A stretch of 64,000 nt of DNA, taken from Beroe ovata (Eukaryota > Ctenophora > Nuda > Beroida > Beroidae). The position numbers were made by a program, and so were the translations under genes. The notes beneath the pieces are model-generated. The model worked only from the letters and a program-made list of their open reading frames with translations, was not told the origin of the DNA and did not search any database. Of the stretch, positions 11,829 to 24,682 are shown one piece after another; within the stretch, counting starts at the first letter, position 1; every line of letters starts with the position of its first letter. The DNA lies in NCBI GenBank assembly GCA_946803715.1, contig CAMPET010000001.1:250655-314654 (forward strand), read 5' to 3'.

Positions 11829-12228
11829 GTACCTATTTATTATCATTGATAAACAATGAACGCAAACGGTCAAAATATCAAACGCTTTTCAGTTCCACTA
11901 GCCGGATGTTATCTGTCCACTGTTTCTTTATAGTAGAAATTCAAAATCAAAGTTGATTGTGAATGGAGATAAAAGATTGACAGAGTGGTCAATTGATATT
12001 CGAATTCAATAAACTTTCTTTCACTAGTTGTGGCCTGGATCATTTGATACCAGAAGTGTGTATTTGATACCATTATCTTTTAATTCATTAGCAGTATGTA
12101 TATCTTTCTTGATATTTTGATTGTGAAGCTCTTAAATGCAAATCACAATTATTCAATTGTAATTATGCAATGGTAATTATGCAATAACTATCACAGAATG
12201 CCTGTCAATGCAATTTCATTTGCATTAA

Positions 12229-15200
12229 ATGTACTTTCATCCATTCAGAGGTATGTTGAGATATCTTCTCCAACACAAAAACAAAGTTCTCAAATCACAA
12301 CAAGGCCAACAGCTTGCCAAAACTCTTTCACAGACACATGCAGAGGTCCCTCATACTGCTCCAGAGATTCAAAAGGTTACAAAGAATGCTTTTATCCTGT
12401 CTACAAGTAGATATGGATGATCGATATGGATGATCGATATGCATGATACGCTTTGATACACGTGATCACAGGGTACTGGCTCTCTTCCTTCTGAAGCTGA
12501 TGTGGTGATAATTGGAGGAGGTTCTATTGGAAACTCTACTTTGTATCACCTTGGAAAACTTGGAGTTAAAGGTGTTCTGCTTGAGAAGGATCAACTTACA
12601 GCAGGTCAGACATCAGTAAGTGGTTTTTTCTTATGAAACTATGACAAATCACATGAGATGTATCATGTAATCATATCATGCCAGGTACAACATGGCACAG
12701 TGCTGGTTTGGTATGGAACTTGAGACCCAATGACACTGACTGTGACATTCTGAAGCATACATTGCACTTAGTAAATCCTGGGGGAGAAATTGAACAGCTG
12801 ACAGGTTTAAGATATTTACTGTTTTCTAAATCAGCCCTTCAAATCTGGAACTTGGAGCTTTCTTGTGCTATCAATTATTATACTACATTACCAGGTATGT
12901 TCTCTGGGTTCAGGAAGAATGGTGGGATATTCATTGCCAATAATAATGCCAGGTTGGATGAGTACAAACGTCTCTCAACAGTAAGTTTGAGGATTGTTTT
13001 TTCACTGAGTTCCATCACACTTGCTATACGTGTATTTCATTCTCCAATTTGATGCTCCAAAACAGTTTGGCAAGTTCATTGGAGTGAGAACCGAAGTTCT
13101 AAGTCCAAGTGAAACTCAAGAAGTCTATCCTCTGATGAATGTGGATGATGTTTATGCAACTCTTTACAGCCCAGGTACAACTTGATTGTTTTCGATTCTG
13201 AAGATTCCTTATAAATGATTTGGCCAATATTTTCTCAATCACTGTCGGTGATGCTCAGTTCAAGAGTACATATTTCACTAGATGACGGATGTTTGGACCC
13301 GTCAACCTACGTCAGTGCTTTGTCTAAAGCGGCTAAAATGATGGGAGGACAGATACATTGTAACACTGAAATAACAGGTGAGAATTCAGCTGCGAATTAA
13401 ATCTCTGATCACAAACTTCCAAATCTTCTAAGTTGATTAGAAATTGCCGAGTAATACTTGCTGCACGGTTTCCAAATCTGACTTTCGTTAGCTGCTCACA
13501 ATTTTATCAGGTATCGATACAGAAGTAGTCAGAGGACGGAAAAGGGTTACTGGTGTCAGAACTAACAGAGGTGACATAAAAACTGAAAAGGTGTGTTCAT
13601 CAATCCTAAACGGATGAACCGGTTGCCTTGAATCCTCTCTCAACGAACTCAATAAACTCAGAGAGCCAAAGTTTTATACAATCGGATGATTCCCCCTCAG
13701 TCCTCAACTAACAGTGTCTTCTGTTTCAGGTGATCAATTGTACAGGAGCATGGGCTCCATATGTCTCAGCCATGGCTGGCGTGGACTGTCCACTGGTCGC
13801 TTTCCGTCATGCTTACGTCGTCACCGAAAATATTCCAGGTTACAAAGAATGGGAATATCAAATATGATCCTTTATTCCGTGATGAGAAATCTAAACAAAG
13901 TTTACTTTTTCGAGGCTATGTATGATATATATTCCACCTAACTATGTCTTCTTGTCTACTAACTGAGAACTTCTCTATATCCAGGGGTTGAAAACATGCC
14001 AAACATCAGAGATCACGACTTGTCGGTTTACCTGAGACTGCAAGGGAATGGGTTGAGTATCGGCGGCTATGAACCTCATCCTGACATGATACCTGATGTG
14101 AGTGCGGTTATTCCTAATATGGGATAATGGGTTTCTAGCGTGCAAATCAACATGGTTGCACGATAAGAAGTTTACTATGAAATGTGCACTATTCAGTTTT
14201 CTTATATCAAGTTTTGACCCCAAGGGCGTTGGGAAAGACTTCGCATTTGGGCTATACGAACTAGATTGGGACACGTTTGCAGTGAACATAGAGAATTGTA
14301 TGAAGAGAGTCCCAGCTATCGAGACAACGGGAATACAGAGTACTGTGTGTGGGCCAGGTTAGTGAGAACACTGAGATCTTTACTGTAGTTTTCGCATCAA
14401 GGAGTTCTAAACTTCCGAGGAAATCAGAAGTTTCCGAAATCCGAATTCGGAATTTAGTTTGAAGTTCTAGAAGATGATCCTAATTCCCGATTGTATCAGA
14501 GTCGTTTACGCCCGATCACAAGCCACTGCTAGGCGAAACATTGGACTGCAGAGGCTTTTATCAGGGCTGCGGGTTTAACTCTGCGGGTAAGTGTGCGGAA
14601 CTTTGCGCGTTTTTTGTGCATTTTCGGGTGTTAAGTCTTCACAACTTGAGAGTTGGGGGTCCAGTGTGAGAGTTATTCACCTCTGGTATCGGTACTCACA
14701 GACCCCCATCCTTATTCCCGCATATCCCCAGGTATAATGTTGGCCGGGGGTGCAGGAAGGGAACTGGCACATATGGTGGTTGATGGGACCACGACTGTAG
14801 ACATGTTCGGTTTTGATGTTAACCGGTTCCATCCTGACTGCACCAAAAACAAGGCTTGGATCCTGGGTGAATTATAGATCTTTGATTTTCTCTGATTATT
14901 GATTCTTTTCTTGTTTCGTCTTGATTAACTGCTTCTTAATCAGTGGAATTTTCCTGACCATTGATTCGGTTCCTCCCATGGATTCCCTTGATTTTCCTTT
15001 TCCTCGGAGCATGAATGCCAACATTTCACCCGCTCAGAACGATCTCATGAAGCATACGTGAAGAACTACTCCATGGTGTTCGTTCACGATGAGAACCTTG
15101 CTAAGAGAGACATGAGGACCGATGCTCTCCATGAAACAGTATGTCGTGTGTCGTCAGTTTGTTTGGGAAAATTCCTGGTGTTCTTCGCGAATATTTGATC

Positions 15201-18200
15201 ACAATAATAAATGTGATCATAATATGAATAATCAATTCGAGTGAATCATCCCAAATGTTATTGTTGCGAATTGCAAAAAGACAGAAATTTGATCTAATGG
15301 AATGATTTTCGTGAAATCATTTTCCTCCCTCGCAGCTACTTGATGCAGGATGTGTGTATCAGCAACGACAAGGGTTTGAGCGACCCGGCTACTTCCAGCC
15401 GTCTGCAAAATTCGACAAGTTGGAGTACGATTGGTATGGTTCCTATGGTAACACACCATACGAAAACTATCCATACAGGTAAATGATTACTGTTCAAACT
15501 TCAAACTGATCTAGAGATTAATGAATCTTGAAATGTAAAAGCATTCATATAGGACGCATTATATGTAGTAAAAGCATTCAATTCTCTCATGTGTGCCGCA
15601 GTACCTATATAGTTTTTGAGTTTTTGATCTTTTTCGATCGTTTTTCTCACCTACCGTCTCACACACACACACAGAGACCGTCTCGATGCGGAGTACACGT
15701 TCGGTTATCCTCCCCACTTTGACACCATCGGAGCAGAGTCGAATGCGTGTCGGGAGCAGGCTGCACTTTTCAACATGAGCTACTTCGGGAAATTCTTCCT
15801 CACCGGTCCAGACGCGCAGGTATAACTTTGCAAAGGAGCAAGAAAATCGAGAATTGAGATCAACAAGGACATGCAACAAAGACATGCAAGATGCAAGATT
15901 TCCGAAGTGACAGTTTTCACGTCCATTTGTTTATTAGCTTTTTAGTTCTAATCTTTCATTCAGGCGGCCGTCGATTACCTGTGTTGTTCGAACATGAACA
16001 AAGGACAGGGAGGGACGGTTTACACCAACATGTTGAATAAGAACGGGGGATCCGAGACGGATCTGACAGTTTCACATATTGAACCCTGCCCTGAGTTAGT
16101 AGTGGACAGATTACATTCCGTATTTTGTCATGAGAAAATTTAATAAAGAAACCTAAGAAGTATAATAGTAGTTAAAGTAACGCAGCAATTTTGATAAGTA
16201 TTGCTTCTTATCATACTTCAGAGTGGACTTAATCCCGAAATTCAGCATACAATTAGAATTCTGACATCTGGTTTTCTGGTCCTACACCCCCCTACACCCC
16301 CTTACCCCTTACTCCAGAACGGGTCACGACAGATTTTACATAGCAGCGGGTGGGAGCTCCTCTCATCGTGACATGGCACACATCATGAATGTCATCGATG
16401 ACAAGCATTTCAACTGTACCTTGACAGGTAAACGTCATGACAACTATATTGGGTGGTGATTCATCATAAAAATTGGATGAATCTTCATCAACTTTTCATA
16501 AATCGATGGATCGCTCTGAACATTTTCTTATCTGATCATCGTGATGCCAGTTTTCACCCCAGTATTTCTAAGCCATGATTTATCCACACCCTCTGTTTAG
16601 AGTTTGACCACACCCTCCTCTCTTAGATCACAGTGCTGATTACGGAATGCTGAGTCTCCAAGGACCTAACAGCAGGAAAATACTGGAAAGTGTTTGCGAT
16701 ACCGATCTCTCTAACCCAGCTTTTCCGTTCTCGACACATCAACTGACCACCATTGCGGGACATCAGGTTTGGAAGCGGGAATTTCTGGTCGAATTTTCCC
16801 GCAATAAATAGACTATTGGTGACAATAAGTTATACTATGGTATCGACCGAAAAGTCAATGAAATTTTAAAAATCGTCAATTCCGAATCTATTGCAAAATG
16901 CAAACAATATGTAGTTCAAAGTTCGTCTCTAAATCTGATGTATGTCGCACGAATGCGTGTCTCTCATGGGTTTGAATCCCGGATGCGTTGATTTAATGCG
17001 TCTGCCTATTGAACAACTGCGCGCAGTGCGCACATCCCTGCTCACTTGATGCACGTGTGTCCTAGCTCACTTGACGCACGTGTGTCGCTGCTCACTTGAC
17101 GCACGTGTGTCCTAGCTCACTTGACGCACGTGTGTTCCAGCTCACTTGACGCACGTGTGTCCCAGCTTGATGCACGTGTGTGCACCCCAGCTTGACGCAC
17201 ACACACGGTGTCGCAGGTACGACTGATGCGTCTCACTTTTGTCGGTGAGCTCGGCTGGGAGCTGCACATCCCATCGGACGGTCTCGTGGATGTGTACAAT
17301 ACCGTGATGGCGGCGGGCAAGGACCATGGTCTCGTTAATGCAGGGTATCGGGCGATCGATGCACTGTCATCGGAAAAAGGTTTGTCATGGAAACATGGTG
17401 ATATTTTGTTAATTGCAACAACACTATCATACTGTGTTTTAGTGATTGAATTTTTTGGTACCGTACCTGCCGTTGTCTAAGACTCTTGGTTCAGGCGTTA
17501 AAGCAGTTCGTCAGATTTTCCTATCAGAGCAGTAGCTTGTGCGTAGTGTGCGTACCACTAATTCGATACTGCTTCCAAATGTGTTTTGTTTTTCTGTAAC
17601 TAACAGTTTGCGGGAAAAAGTATAAAACGAGTTTATAATCTAATGATATGCTTCCTAAATGGAGTCCCTGCTCCATTTTGGCCTACACCGGTGCTAACAT
17701 GAAACATGTTATGATTCACATGAAAAGACCGAGGAAGAAATTTTTGCCGAATTCATTCTAAAATATCAAAATCTCCGGTCGTTTCATGATGAAATCTGGA
17801 TAAAACTAATCACTTTGAATCATGTGTTTAATGTTTATACAACCTGGCTCCCGAGGAATTGCTGTCCCTTCCCCTTCAGTTCCACGGTCAGTGTCTCCAT
17901 CCTGACCACTGTTCCTATCCTGACCACTGTTCCCATCCTGACCAGTGTCCCCATCCTGACTACTCTCATCTTCATTTTCACCAATGTCCTCTTCAAGTGT
18001 GACACTGCCATAGAACTCTGAGTTCAGTATTCTAACCCAATCAAGTAGTAACGTCGGCCCACTTGTCAAGAATAGACTTTGCAGTATTTCTATGCCATGA
18101 TCTCGACCATCTTCGTAAATGAGGGTGATTTGATCATCACTCAAGCATGCATCTATCCAAAACATCTGCGCTATCTTTCCTGATAAGTATGTGTCCGGGT

Positions 18201-21200
18201 CCTGATGATAGGGTGTAATAGACAGTTGTTAGGTTTTCGGTGTCTATCAGAGTGATAGAATGTAACATGTGCATTATTGTATAGAATAGTTGTTAGGGTG
18301 TAAGATAGTAAGCAGAATTCATGGATCGCACTCGCGAATAACAATCGCATTGCAATTAAATCGCGTGATTTTTTTGTAAACTAGGTAGTAGGTACCTATA
18401 GTCTATACTCTATAGTTAATGCTAGTTCTGCCAAATGATACGGTTCTCACAATGACGCACACATACTGTGCGGCACACTCCTAATTCACCGATAATATTC
18501 ATACCGATTGATAATTCTCCATCACACTCGCAGCCCGCAGGACTAGCCCCAATCACTCAATCAGAGCTAGTCCCCACACTCGCAGCCCGCAGGACTATGA
18601 CTCAATCAGAGCTAGTCCCCACACTATGGCTCAATCAGAGCTAGTCCTGCGTGTTTGGGAAATACTATCATAGTTTGTACATTATTCTAGACAGTTATGC
18701 GATTGTTTAGTTTGTACAATTAAACTACCTATATTTGTGGCGTCAGGGGTTCTTAATGTCACTAATTAATTACCCTATGATGAGTGTGGCTCTTTGCAAG
18801 GACATGCAGGCGCTGGTATGTCTAGTAATATATGGTATTTCTATTGTCTAGTCATAGTTCATGAATATGTATGTAAGCCCCCTCCCGGACTTGGACATCG
18901 CCATTGAGGCTATNTGCTCCATTTTGGCCTACACCGGTGCTAACATGAAACATGTTATGCTTCACATGAAAAGACCGAGGATAAAATTTTTGCCGAATTC
19001 ATTCCAAAATATCAAAATCTTCGGTCGTTTCATGATGAAATCTGGATGAAACTAATCACTTTGAATCATGTGTCTATACAACCTGGCTCCCGAGGAATTG
19101 CTGTCCCATCCCCATAATCAGTTCCACGGTCAGTGTCTCCATCCTGACCAGTGTTACCATCCTGACCACTGTTCCCATCCTGCTTACTGTTCGCATCCTG
19201 ACCACTGTTCCTATCCTGACCACTGTTCCTATCCTGACCAGTGTACCCATCCTGACCAGTGTCCCCATCCTCACTTCTTTCATCCTCATTTTCACCAATG
19301 TCCTCTTCAATTGTGACACTGCCATGGAACACTGAGTTCAGTATTCTACCCCAATCAAGAAGTACTGTCGGCCCACTTGTCAAGAATAGACTTTGCAGTA
19401 TTTCTATGCCATGACCTCGACCTTCTTCGTAAATGAGTGCGATTTGATCATCACTCAAGCATGCATCTATCCAAAACATCTGCCCTATCTTTCCTGATAA
19501 GTATGTGTCCGGATCCTGATGATAGGGTGTAATAGACAGTTGTTAAGGTTTTCGGTGTCTGTTAGAGTGACGTGATAGAATGTAACTTGTGCATTATCAT
19601 ATAGAATAGTTGTTAGAGTGTAAGATAGTAAGCAGAATTCATGGATCGCACTCGCGAATAACAAGCGCATTGCAATTAAATCAAATTGCAATTTAATCGC
19701 GCGATTTAATCTAAAATCGCGTGAGTTATTTGGAAACTAGGTACCTATAGTTAATTCTAGCTCTGCCAAATGGTACGTTTGGTTCTCACAATGACGCACA
19801 CATACTGTGCGGCACACTCCTAATTCACCGATCATATTAATACCGATTGATAACTCTCTACACACTCGCAGCCCGCAATCAGAGCTAGTCCCCACACTCG
19901 CAGCCCGCAGGACTATGACTCAATCAGAGCTAGTCCTCCGAGTTTGGGAACTGCTATGAAACTACCTGGATAGTTTGTATGGTATTCTAGACAGTATTGA
20001 GATTGTTTAGTTTGTACAATAAAAGAACCTATTGGGGGCGTCAGGGGTTCTTGATGTCACCAATTAATAACCCTATGATGACAGGCAGGAGCTGGTATGT
20101 CTAGTAATATATGGTATTTTTATTGTCTAGTCATAGTTCATGAATATGTATATTGACAATTGACAGAGTTCAGAGGGAAAAATGACAAAAAAGACGTAGG
20201 GAACTCACCATTCCTATGAAAAGCCCTGATTCACGATTAAGTTCGAGGTTCTCTGCGAGTGTGCTTAGCTCCTTCTTAGAATCAACATAGATTTTGATGA
20301 TCTGATCATCCAAGCTGATTGCCAGGTGACACCATTTGTTCATTGAAACGATATGAGAATCTGAAATAGAGATACTAGCATTCATTTCCTTAACTAAAAC
20401 TTTATTCCCAATAAATTCGGTATTTGAGGAAGGGCATTATTTCTCCAGCCAAATCCTAAGTATTGCCGTGCCTATAACATTTGTCAATCATATTTTCGCA
20501 GGGAAATATCTTCTTACCGGTTTCATAGGTCTTGCCATATAGCACTAGAATTACCGCCCCTTCCAAAATCTTCACCTTAAAATCCGCACTTTGCTGATTT
20601 TGGACGGAGAAAATGGTAGAGGGCCCGCCCGCCTTCATTTTCATCCACATAGAAACTGAGAACGTTGAGAAAACTCCGTCAAATGGTTGCTCAACATGCA
20701 CATAGCTTCCTGCATTGCCGTGAAACTTTAGGACGTTCTCATCATCAGCTGAGGCATGGAAAGTTGTTGTTCAGTCCAAATTCGAATTTCATGTACAAAT
20801 TAACTAATCTAATCTGGAGCATAGTCAACTCCTGCTTGGGGCATGGTCAATTGTGCTGGTCTCTATGTAATTTCAGATTGATTTTGAATTGGTCTCTGCG
20901 ACAAAGTAATGAATCTGAGTTTAAATAACTGAACGTGACTCCTGGTTTGAATATCACGTTAATTGTCAAATTTTTGTGACGGATATACTTCCTTATCTTA
21001 TGCGTCACAGAAATTTCTATTAACGTGATATTGAGACCAGGAGTCACGTTACAGGACCTATTCTGTTAGTCACGACCACACGACAAGTGAACATATGAGG
21101 TTTGCTAACAACCCCACAACTTCCAGCTACAGTGAAGAAGCCCTGGCTGTTCACTATAGAAATAAGCATTTGGCACTTTTATTGGGTACAAAATAACAAA

Positions 21201-22772
21201 TAAAAGTGCGTGGATGAATATTGAAGCAGTATATCATATTCAGCAACTTACGCGTTCGACCAATCGATGCCAAAAACAGTATCGTGATGCACAGCAACTT
21301 CAGAAACGTAGCCATGAGCATAGTGCTGATGTAGTGTTGTTGCTGTCACATGCTGAAATAATTGAATAGAACCTAAAAAACCTAATCCACGCAATGTACA
21401 AACGTAAGGAAACCTATTTTCCAGGATACAAGCATTGGCATGAGGATGTTCGTCCTGATACAACTCCACTCGAGGCGGGAATGGCGTGGCTAGTCAACGC
21501 AAAACTGAAATCTGGGACCGAATTCCTCGGTAGAGACGCTCTACTTGCCCAAAAGAAAAACGGGATCAGGAAACGACTTGTATGTCTTAAGGTTAAGAGG
21601 TGAGTTCGAAAAAAAAGGAAAGGCAAGAGTCCGTTAGCAAATCTTAGAGTTTTGCGATTGGAGTATTGTCAAGCAATCATACCTGTGAAATGTCTAATCT
21701 TAGATGACTAGTTAATGATGCCTAATTAAAAGCGTAGGGGAAGGGTTCAATTTTATATTGCCTTCTCAGCTTTTCGACTCGTAACTTCTACTCTAGTTCT
21801 AGTTTCGATACTAATTTTAATTCTAATTTAACGCTTAGTCTAATTAAATTCAAACTCAAACTCTCCGATCAATTTCCTCAATTTTCAGCCCCGTTCCACT
21901 TGTTACACTGGAAACTGTTTATCGGGACGGTGAAATAGTCGGATATGTGTCAAGGACAGCGTACGGATACAGTGTTGGGTGTAATGTAGCCTGGGGATAC
22001 GTCAATCATCCAGACAAAATCAACTTGGATTGGGTTAAATCTGGAAATTATCAGGTTATTAGTGATTCAAACCCTTAACACCAGCTTCATCATGACATTC
22101 ATGGAATCGGATTTCGTGGAATGAAACATAACCCACCATACCAAGTCACGCATGTTTTTCTGTATTTTATGTAACGCGCGATTAATGTGATTAATAAATT
22201 ACTGCGCGCCGAATTGTATTACGCGCCGCGCGCATAATTTATTTGGCAACAATCCAAGTATTCCCCGTCAAGTTGCAATTGTAATGCACGACAAAAAACA
22301 TGTTTTCTGTCGTACTATAGAGAGTAGAGCCGTTAAACGAAGCTACATGAGAAAACGTCAAACTAAACGCGGGTACTCCTTAACTCATGAAACGTCAATA
22401 AATGCAAACGCCGTACAGCGACGAAAGTAGGACATAATCGCATCGATTATCGTCTTGAGCTGCTCTTGATTTCATATTATGCAGCTTGACATAAACCACT
22501 TTACGGTTATTTGAAGCTGTTGTCTAACGTTGGCTGTGATCTGTATAATATATTTAGGCAGTATCACGACTCGAGCTCTTGACTCGCTTCTCGATTTTCA
22601 TTGGTCGCATCCACATCACATGAAAAATGCTTATTGTCCCTTCCCCCTATAAAATAACCTCTGCCTATGAATTCAGGTCGAGTGTATGGGCGAGTTGTAT
22701 GATGCAGAAGTGTCCCTAGCAGCCCCCTTTGATCCTAAGAATCTGCGAGTCAAGGGACAGTACGATTCCTAA
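12229..22772 (+). CDS. SARDH: sarcosine dehydrogenase, mitochondrial
   Basis: Twenty-two exons chain in phase to 905 residues (human 918), TAA at 22770. The first is 12229-12375, with an alternative in-frame start at 12253. Others include 12472-12604, 12685-12804, 14225-14357, 15336-15478, 17217-17379, 21425-21599 and 22677-22772. A basic leader resembles a mitochondrial presequence. A Rossmann motif [10 protein letters not shown] (Gly64-Gly66-Gly69) is followed by GTTWHSAGL, whose His98 matches the covalent FAD site. The FAO-type dehydrogenase half ends near [19 protein letters not shown]. The C-terminal GcvT-like folate half includes [23 protein letters not shown] and [17 protein letters not shown]. 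The enzyme oxidises sarcosine to glycine and passes the one-carbon unit to tetrahydrofolate. Dimethylglycine dehydrogenase is the close alternative but fits less well. Intron 19 (17380-21424) is about 4 kb and holds an antisense gene. Confidence 0.95.
17041..17210 (+). repeat. minisatellite ending at a SARDH splice acceptor
   Basis: Six to seven units of about 25 bases, consensus CTCACTTGACGCACGTGTGTCC plus TAG or CAG, occupy the end of intron 18. The final TCGCAG acceptor of exon 19 (17217) abuts the array. Many units carry their own pyrimidine-AG sequence and a CACGTG core. Confidence 0.85.
17671..20152. repeat. 1.2-kb tandem duplication in SARDH intron 19
   Basis: Positions 17671-18873 and 18915-20152 are two copies in the same orientation with roughly 10 per cent divergence and several indels. 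Each starts at TGCTCCATTTTGGCCTACAC and ends at GTTCATGAATATGTAT. Each contains the last exon of the antisense LamG gene and an 18.5/19.9-kb array of CACACTCGCAGCCCGCAG units. A single n at 18914 marks the junction, so a false duplication of two haplotypes cannot be excluded. Confidence 0.8.
17806..18201 (-). CDS. duplicate last exon of the nested LamG gene (alternative or relic)
   Basis: This 132-codon exon is paralogous to 19066-19515. It begins after an ATCATCAG acceptor in phase 0 with [20 protein letters not shown], keeps the LamG C-terminal strand segment, and ends with a shorter acidic GQDGN/GQDGD repeat tail and a different terminus (KHMIQSD then stop). The frame is open throughout. 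No second copy of the upstream exons accompanies it. It could be a mutually exclusive 3' exon, the relic of a partial duplication, or an assembly artefact. Confidence 0.6.
   Translation of the reverse strand, partial: DPDTYLSGKIAQMFWIDACLSDDQITLIYEDGRDHGIEILQSLFLTSGPTLLLDWVRILNSEFYGSVTLEEDIGENEDESSQDGDTGQDGNSGQDRNSGQDGDTDRGTEGEGTAIPREPGCINIKHMIQSD
19066..21315 (-). CDS. secreted LamG/pentraxin-like domain protein nested antisense in SARDH intron 19
   Basis: Four exons read on the minus strand: 21252-21315, 20518-20748, 20209-20393 and 19066-19515. They chain in phase to 309 residues. Residues 1-20 ([20 protein letters not shown]) form a clear signal peptide. Residues 22-220 or so have concanavalin/LamG features: [69 protein letters not shown] and LDWGRILN. 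The tail is a low-complexity acidic repeat of GQDGN/GQDRNS five-residue units, encoded by 15-18 base repeats. The whole gene lies inside one SARDH intron in opposite orientation. Ligand and partner cannot be deduced. The family (LamG_3 or pentraxin-like jelly roll) is judged from motif order only. Confidence 0.8.
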
Positions 22773-23214
22773 ATTATGCGGAATGTGTGCGCAGATCATA
22801 TGTTTTTCTTTTACATTTTGTGGAATCGAATTTTTATCCTGGGACATGTTTATATTATATGCGTTCAGATTTCTAAGAAATGCCTTTTGTAGTGGTTAAT
22901 TTTCAGAAGCATCAAATTTTTGAAGGTTATTTAACTTTCTCTTAGTGTCATGTATGATTTATCATCTAAAGTTTTTACATATTCAAAACTCTGATCATGA
23001 TTTTAACAAAATGAGAAACATCTATGATGACAAACTCATTATAAATCTGTGATAATTATAGTCGTCAGATGACAATTATACGTGAAGCTCTGAATAAACA
23101 AAAAGTTGGTTCATAAGAAAGTCCATTCTCACTTAAAGTTAAACCGGAAGGTTTTTGACTTGGATCTCCCTGTTGGACATATATCTGAGGGTCAATTAAT
23201 GGGAAAATGGCTAT
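22773..23214. other. SARDH-DYNLL intergenic region
   Basis: The two genes converge here. The sequence is AT-rich and should hold both 3' untranslated regions. I saw nothing else in it. Confidence 0.5.
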
Positions 23215-23593
<379 letters not shown>

Positions 23594-24542
23594 AGCTTAA
23601 GCTAAAAGTGTTGTGGTTAAGCGCACTGGTTATTTCTGAGTATGAACTGAGAGGAATTGAGAGGAACTGAGTATGAACTGAGAGGAAGTTGAAAATGAAA
23701 CCATGAAGAAAAAGAGGCTGATTTATGAAAGAACTTCTTCGAAAGTACAGAAACTGATAGTATCTCGAGACAAATTACAAATCTTATCGCAATCAAACTG
23801 CACTTAAGAAGATTGCATGCTAGCTCTAATGGAGCTGCTGAATGATGAGAAGAGATTGTAACGGTTGAAATAAGCAAATGCAATCCTCCCATTGGCTGTA
23901 AAACTACAGCTCACAACAAACTGTTGTGGAGTGCTGCGATCAGTTGCTGCGAGCAGTTTTCCTGACCTCTGATTGGTGCAAAGCTCTCACTCGCAAACCG
24001 AGGGATGTGACAACAGCAAACGTTTGTTGGTTTCTATGACGACTGATGTGATAATCGAATGAAGGGCCGTTGGGACTGAACGAGATGAGTATTTTGTATC
24101 AGAGTGCTGACTCTAAAGAAGTGGGTAGGTAATGGAGAGCTTGGAGTTCAAAGAAACAAGTATGTTCTTGATGAAGGTATAAAGCACAAGTTTCCATACA
24201 TTTTCATACACAATACATACTTCATAGACTCTAAAGCTATCTGACCAAAAAATAAATTGTCTGAGGAAATTAAACTTAAACTGGAAAAAGCTAAAATTGA
24301 TGTTATCTGAAAATTATATACGGCACTGACTACATTAAAAGTAAAACATTTAAATTTATCTCAGCTGGATTATCATAAAATGAATTAAGATAATTTAATT
24401 TCCCTCTTCCGGAAAAACTTGAAAGTTTTCTATCTGATAATATCTGTATAAACACGGTTCTTTGAAAAATAATTGTGAAGCTTCCTGTACCACCAAGTCC
24501 AAATGAAGCAACAATTTGGTTGTGTTGCTAGGAGGTTGCTCA
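23594..24542. other. DYNLL-CBS intergenic region
   Basis: This is the upstream region of the dynein light chain gene and the downstream flank of CBS. A short direct repeat of TGAGAGGAA-type sequence lies at 23640-23690. No gene was recognised. Confidence 0.5.
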
Positions 24543-24682
24543 TCAATCCTCGATGTGGTTGTTATGGTGATGGAACCCGTTGCTAAGGGGAGATTTTGCT
24601 CTCATGATGTGATTGAGGATGTCAATCCGGCTGATAATCCCAAACACTACATCCTTCTCCGAGAAATCACCGTCCTCCGAAT
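24543..24682 (-). CDS. CBS: CBS distal last exon (form with conserved AdoMet-site Asp)
   Basis: After the exon ending at 25436 (phase 1), this exon opens with a tyrosine codon split across the junction and continues [20 protein letters not shown]. It ends in a His/Asn-rich tail before TGA. The [12 protein letters not shown] segment aligns with human MVFGVVTAIDLL, keeping a hydroxyl residue and the Asp at the places of Thr535 and Asp538, which contact AdoMet in the human enzyme. This is the better match to known CBS C-termini. Confidence 0.85.

Larger units (their letters stand above)
10761..12228. other. Xsc-SARDH intergenic region, repeat-rich
   Basis: No gene was recognised. It holds a dispersed repeat copy (11171-11352), a GC-rich foldback element (11518-11828) and a 26-base segment at 11901-11926 that recurs in the 59.6-kb palindrome. 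An AT-rich stretch leads to SARDH exon 1. Confidence 0.6.

Noticed and set aside
14098-14224. Possible broken SARDH at the exon 9-10 boundary
   Set aside because: An acceptor at TCAAG/TTTT gives a stop, but the CCCCAAG acceptor at 14224 restores frame and the expected length against the family.
17041-17210. CRISPR-like regular array
   Set aside because: Units are contiguous, degenerate and lack unique spacers; this is a eukaryotic minisatellite in an intron.
19068-19325. Plus-strand His/Pro/Cys-rich frame and a second minus-strand Val/Arg/Met-rich frame over the GQDG repeat
   Set aside because: They are shadow frames of the repetitive coding exon on the minus strand.
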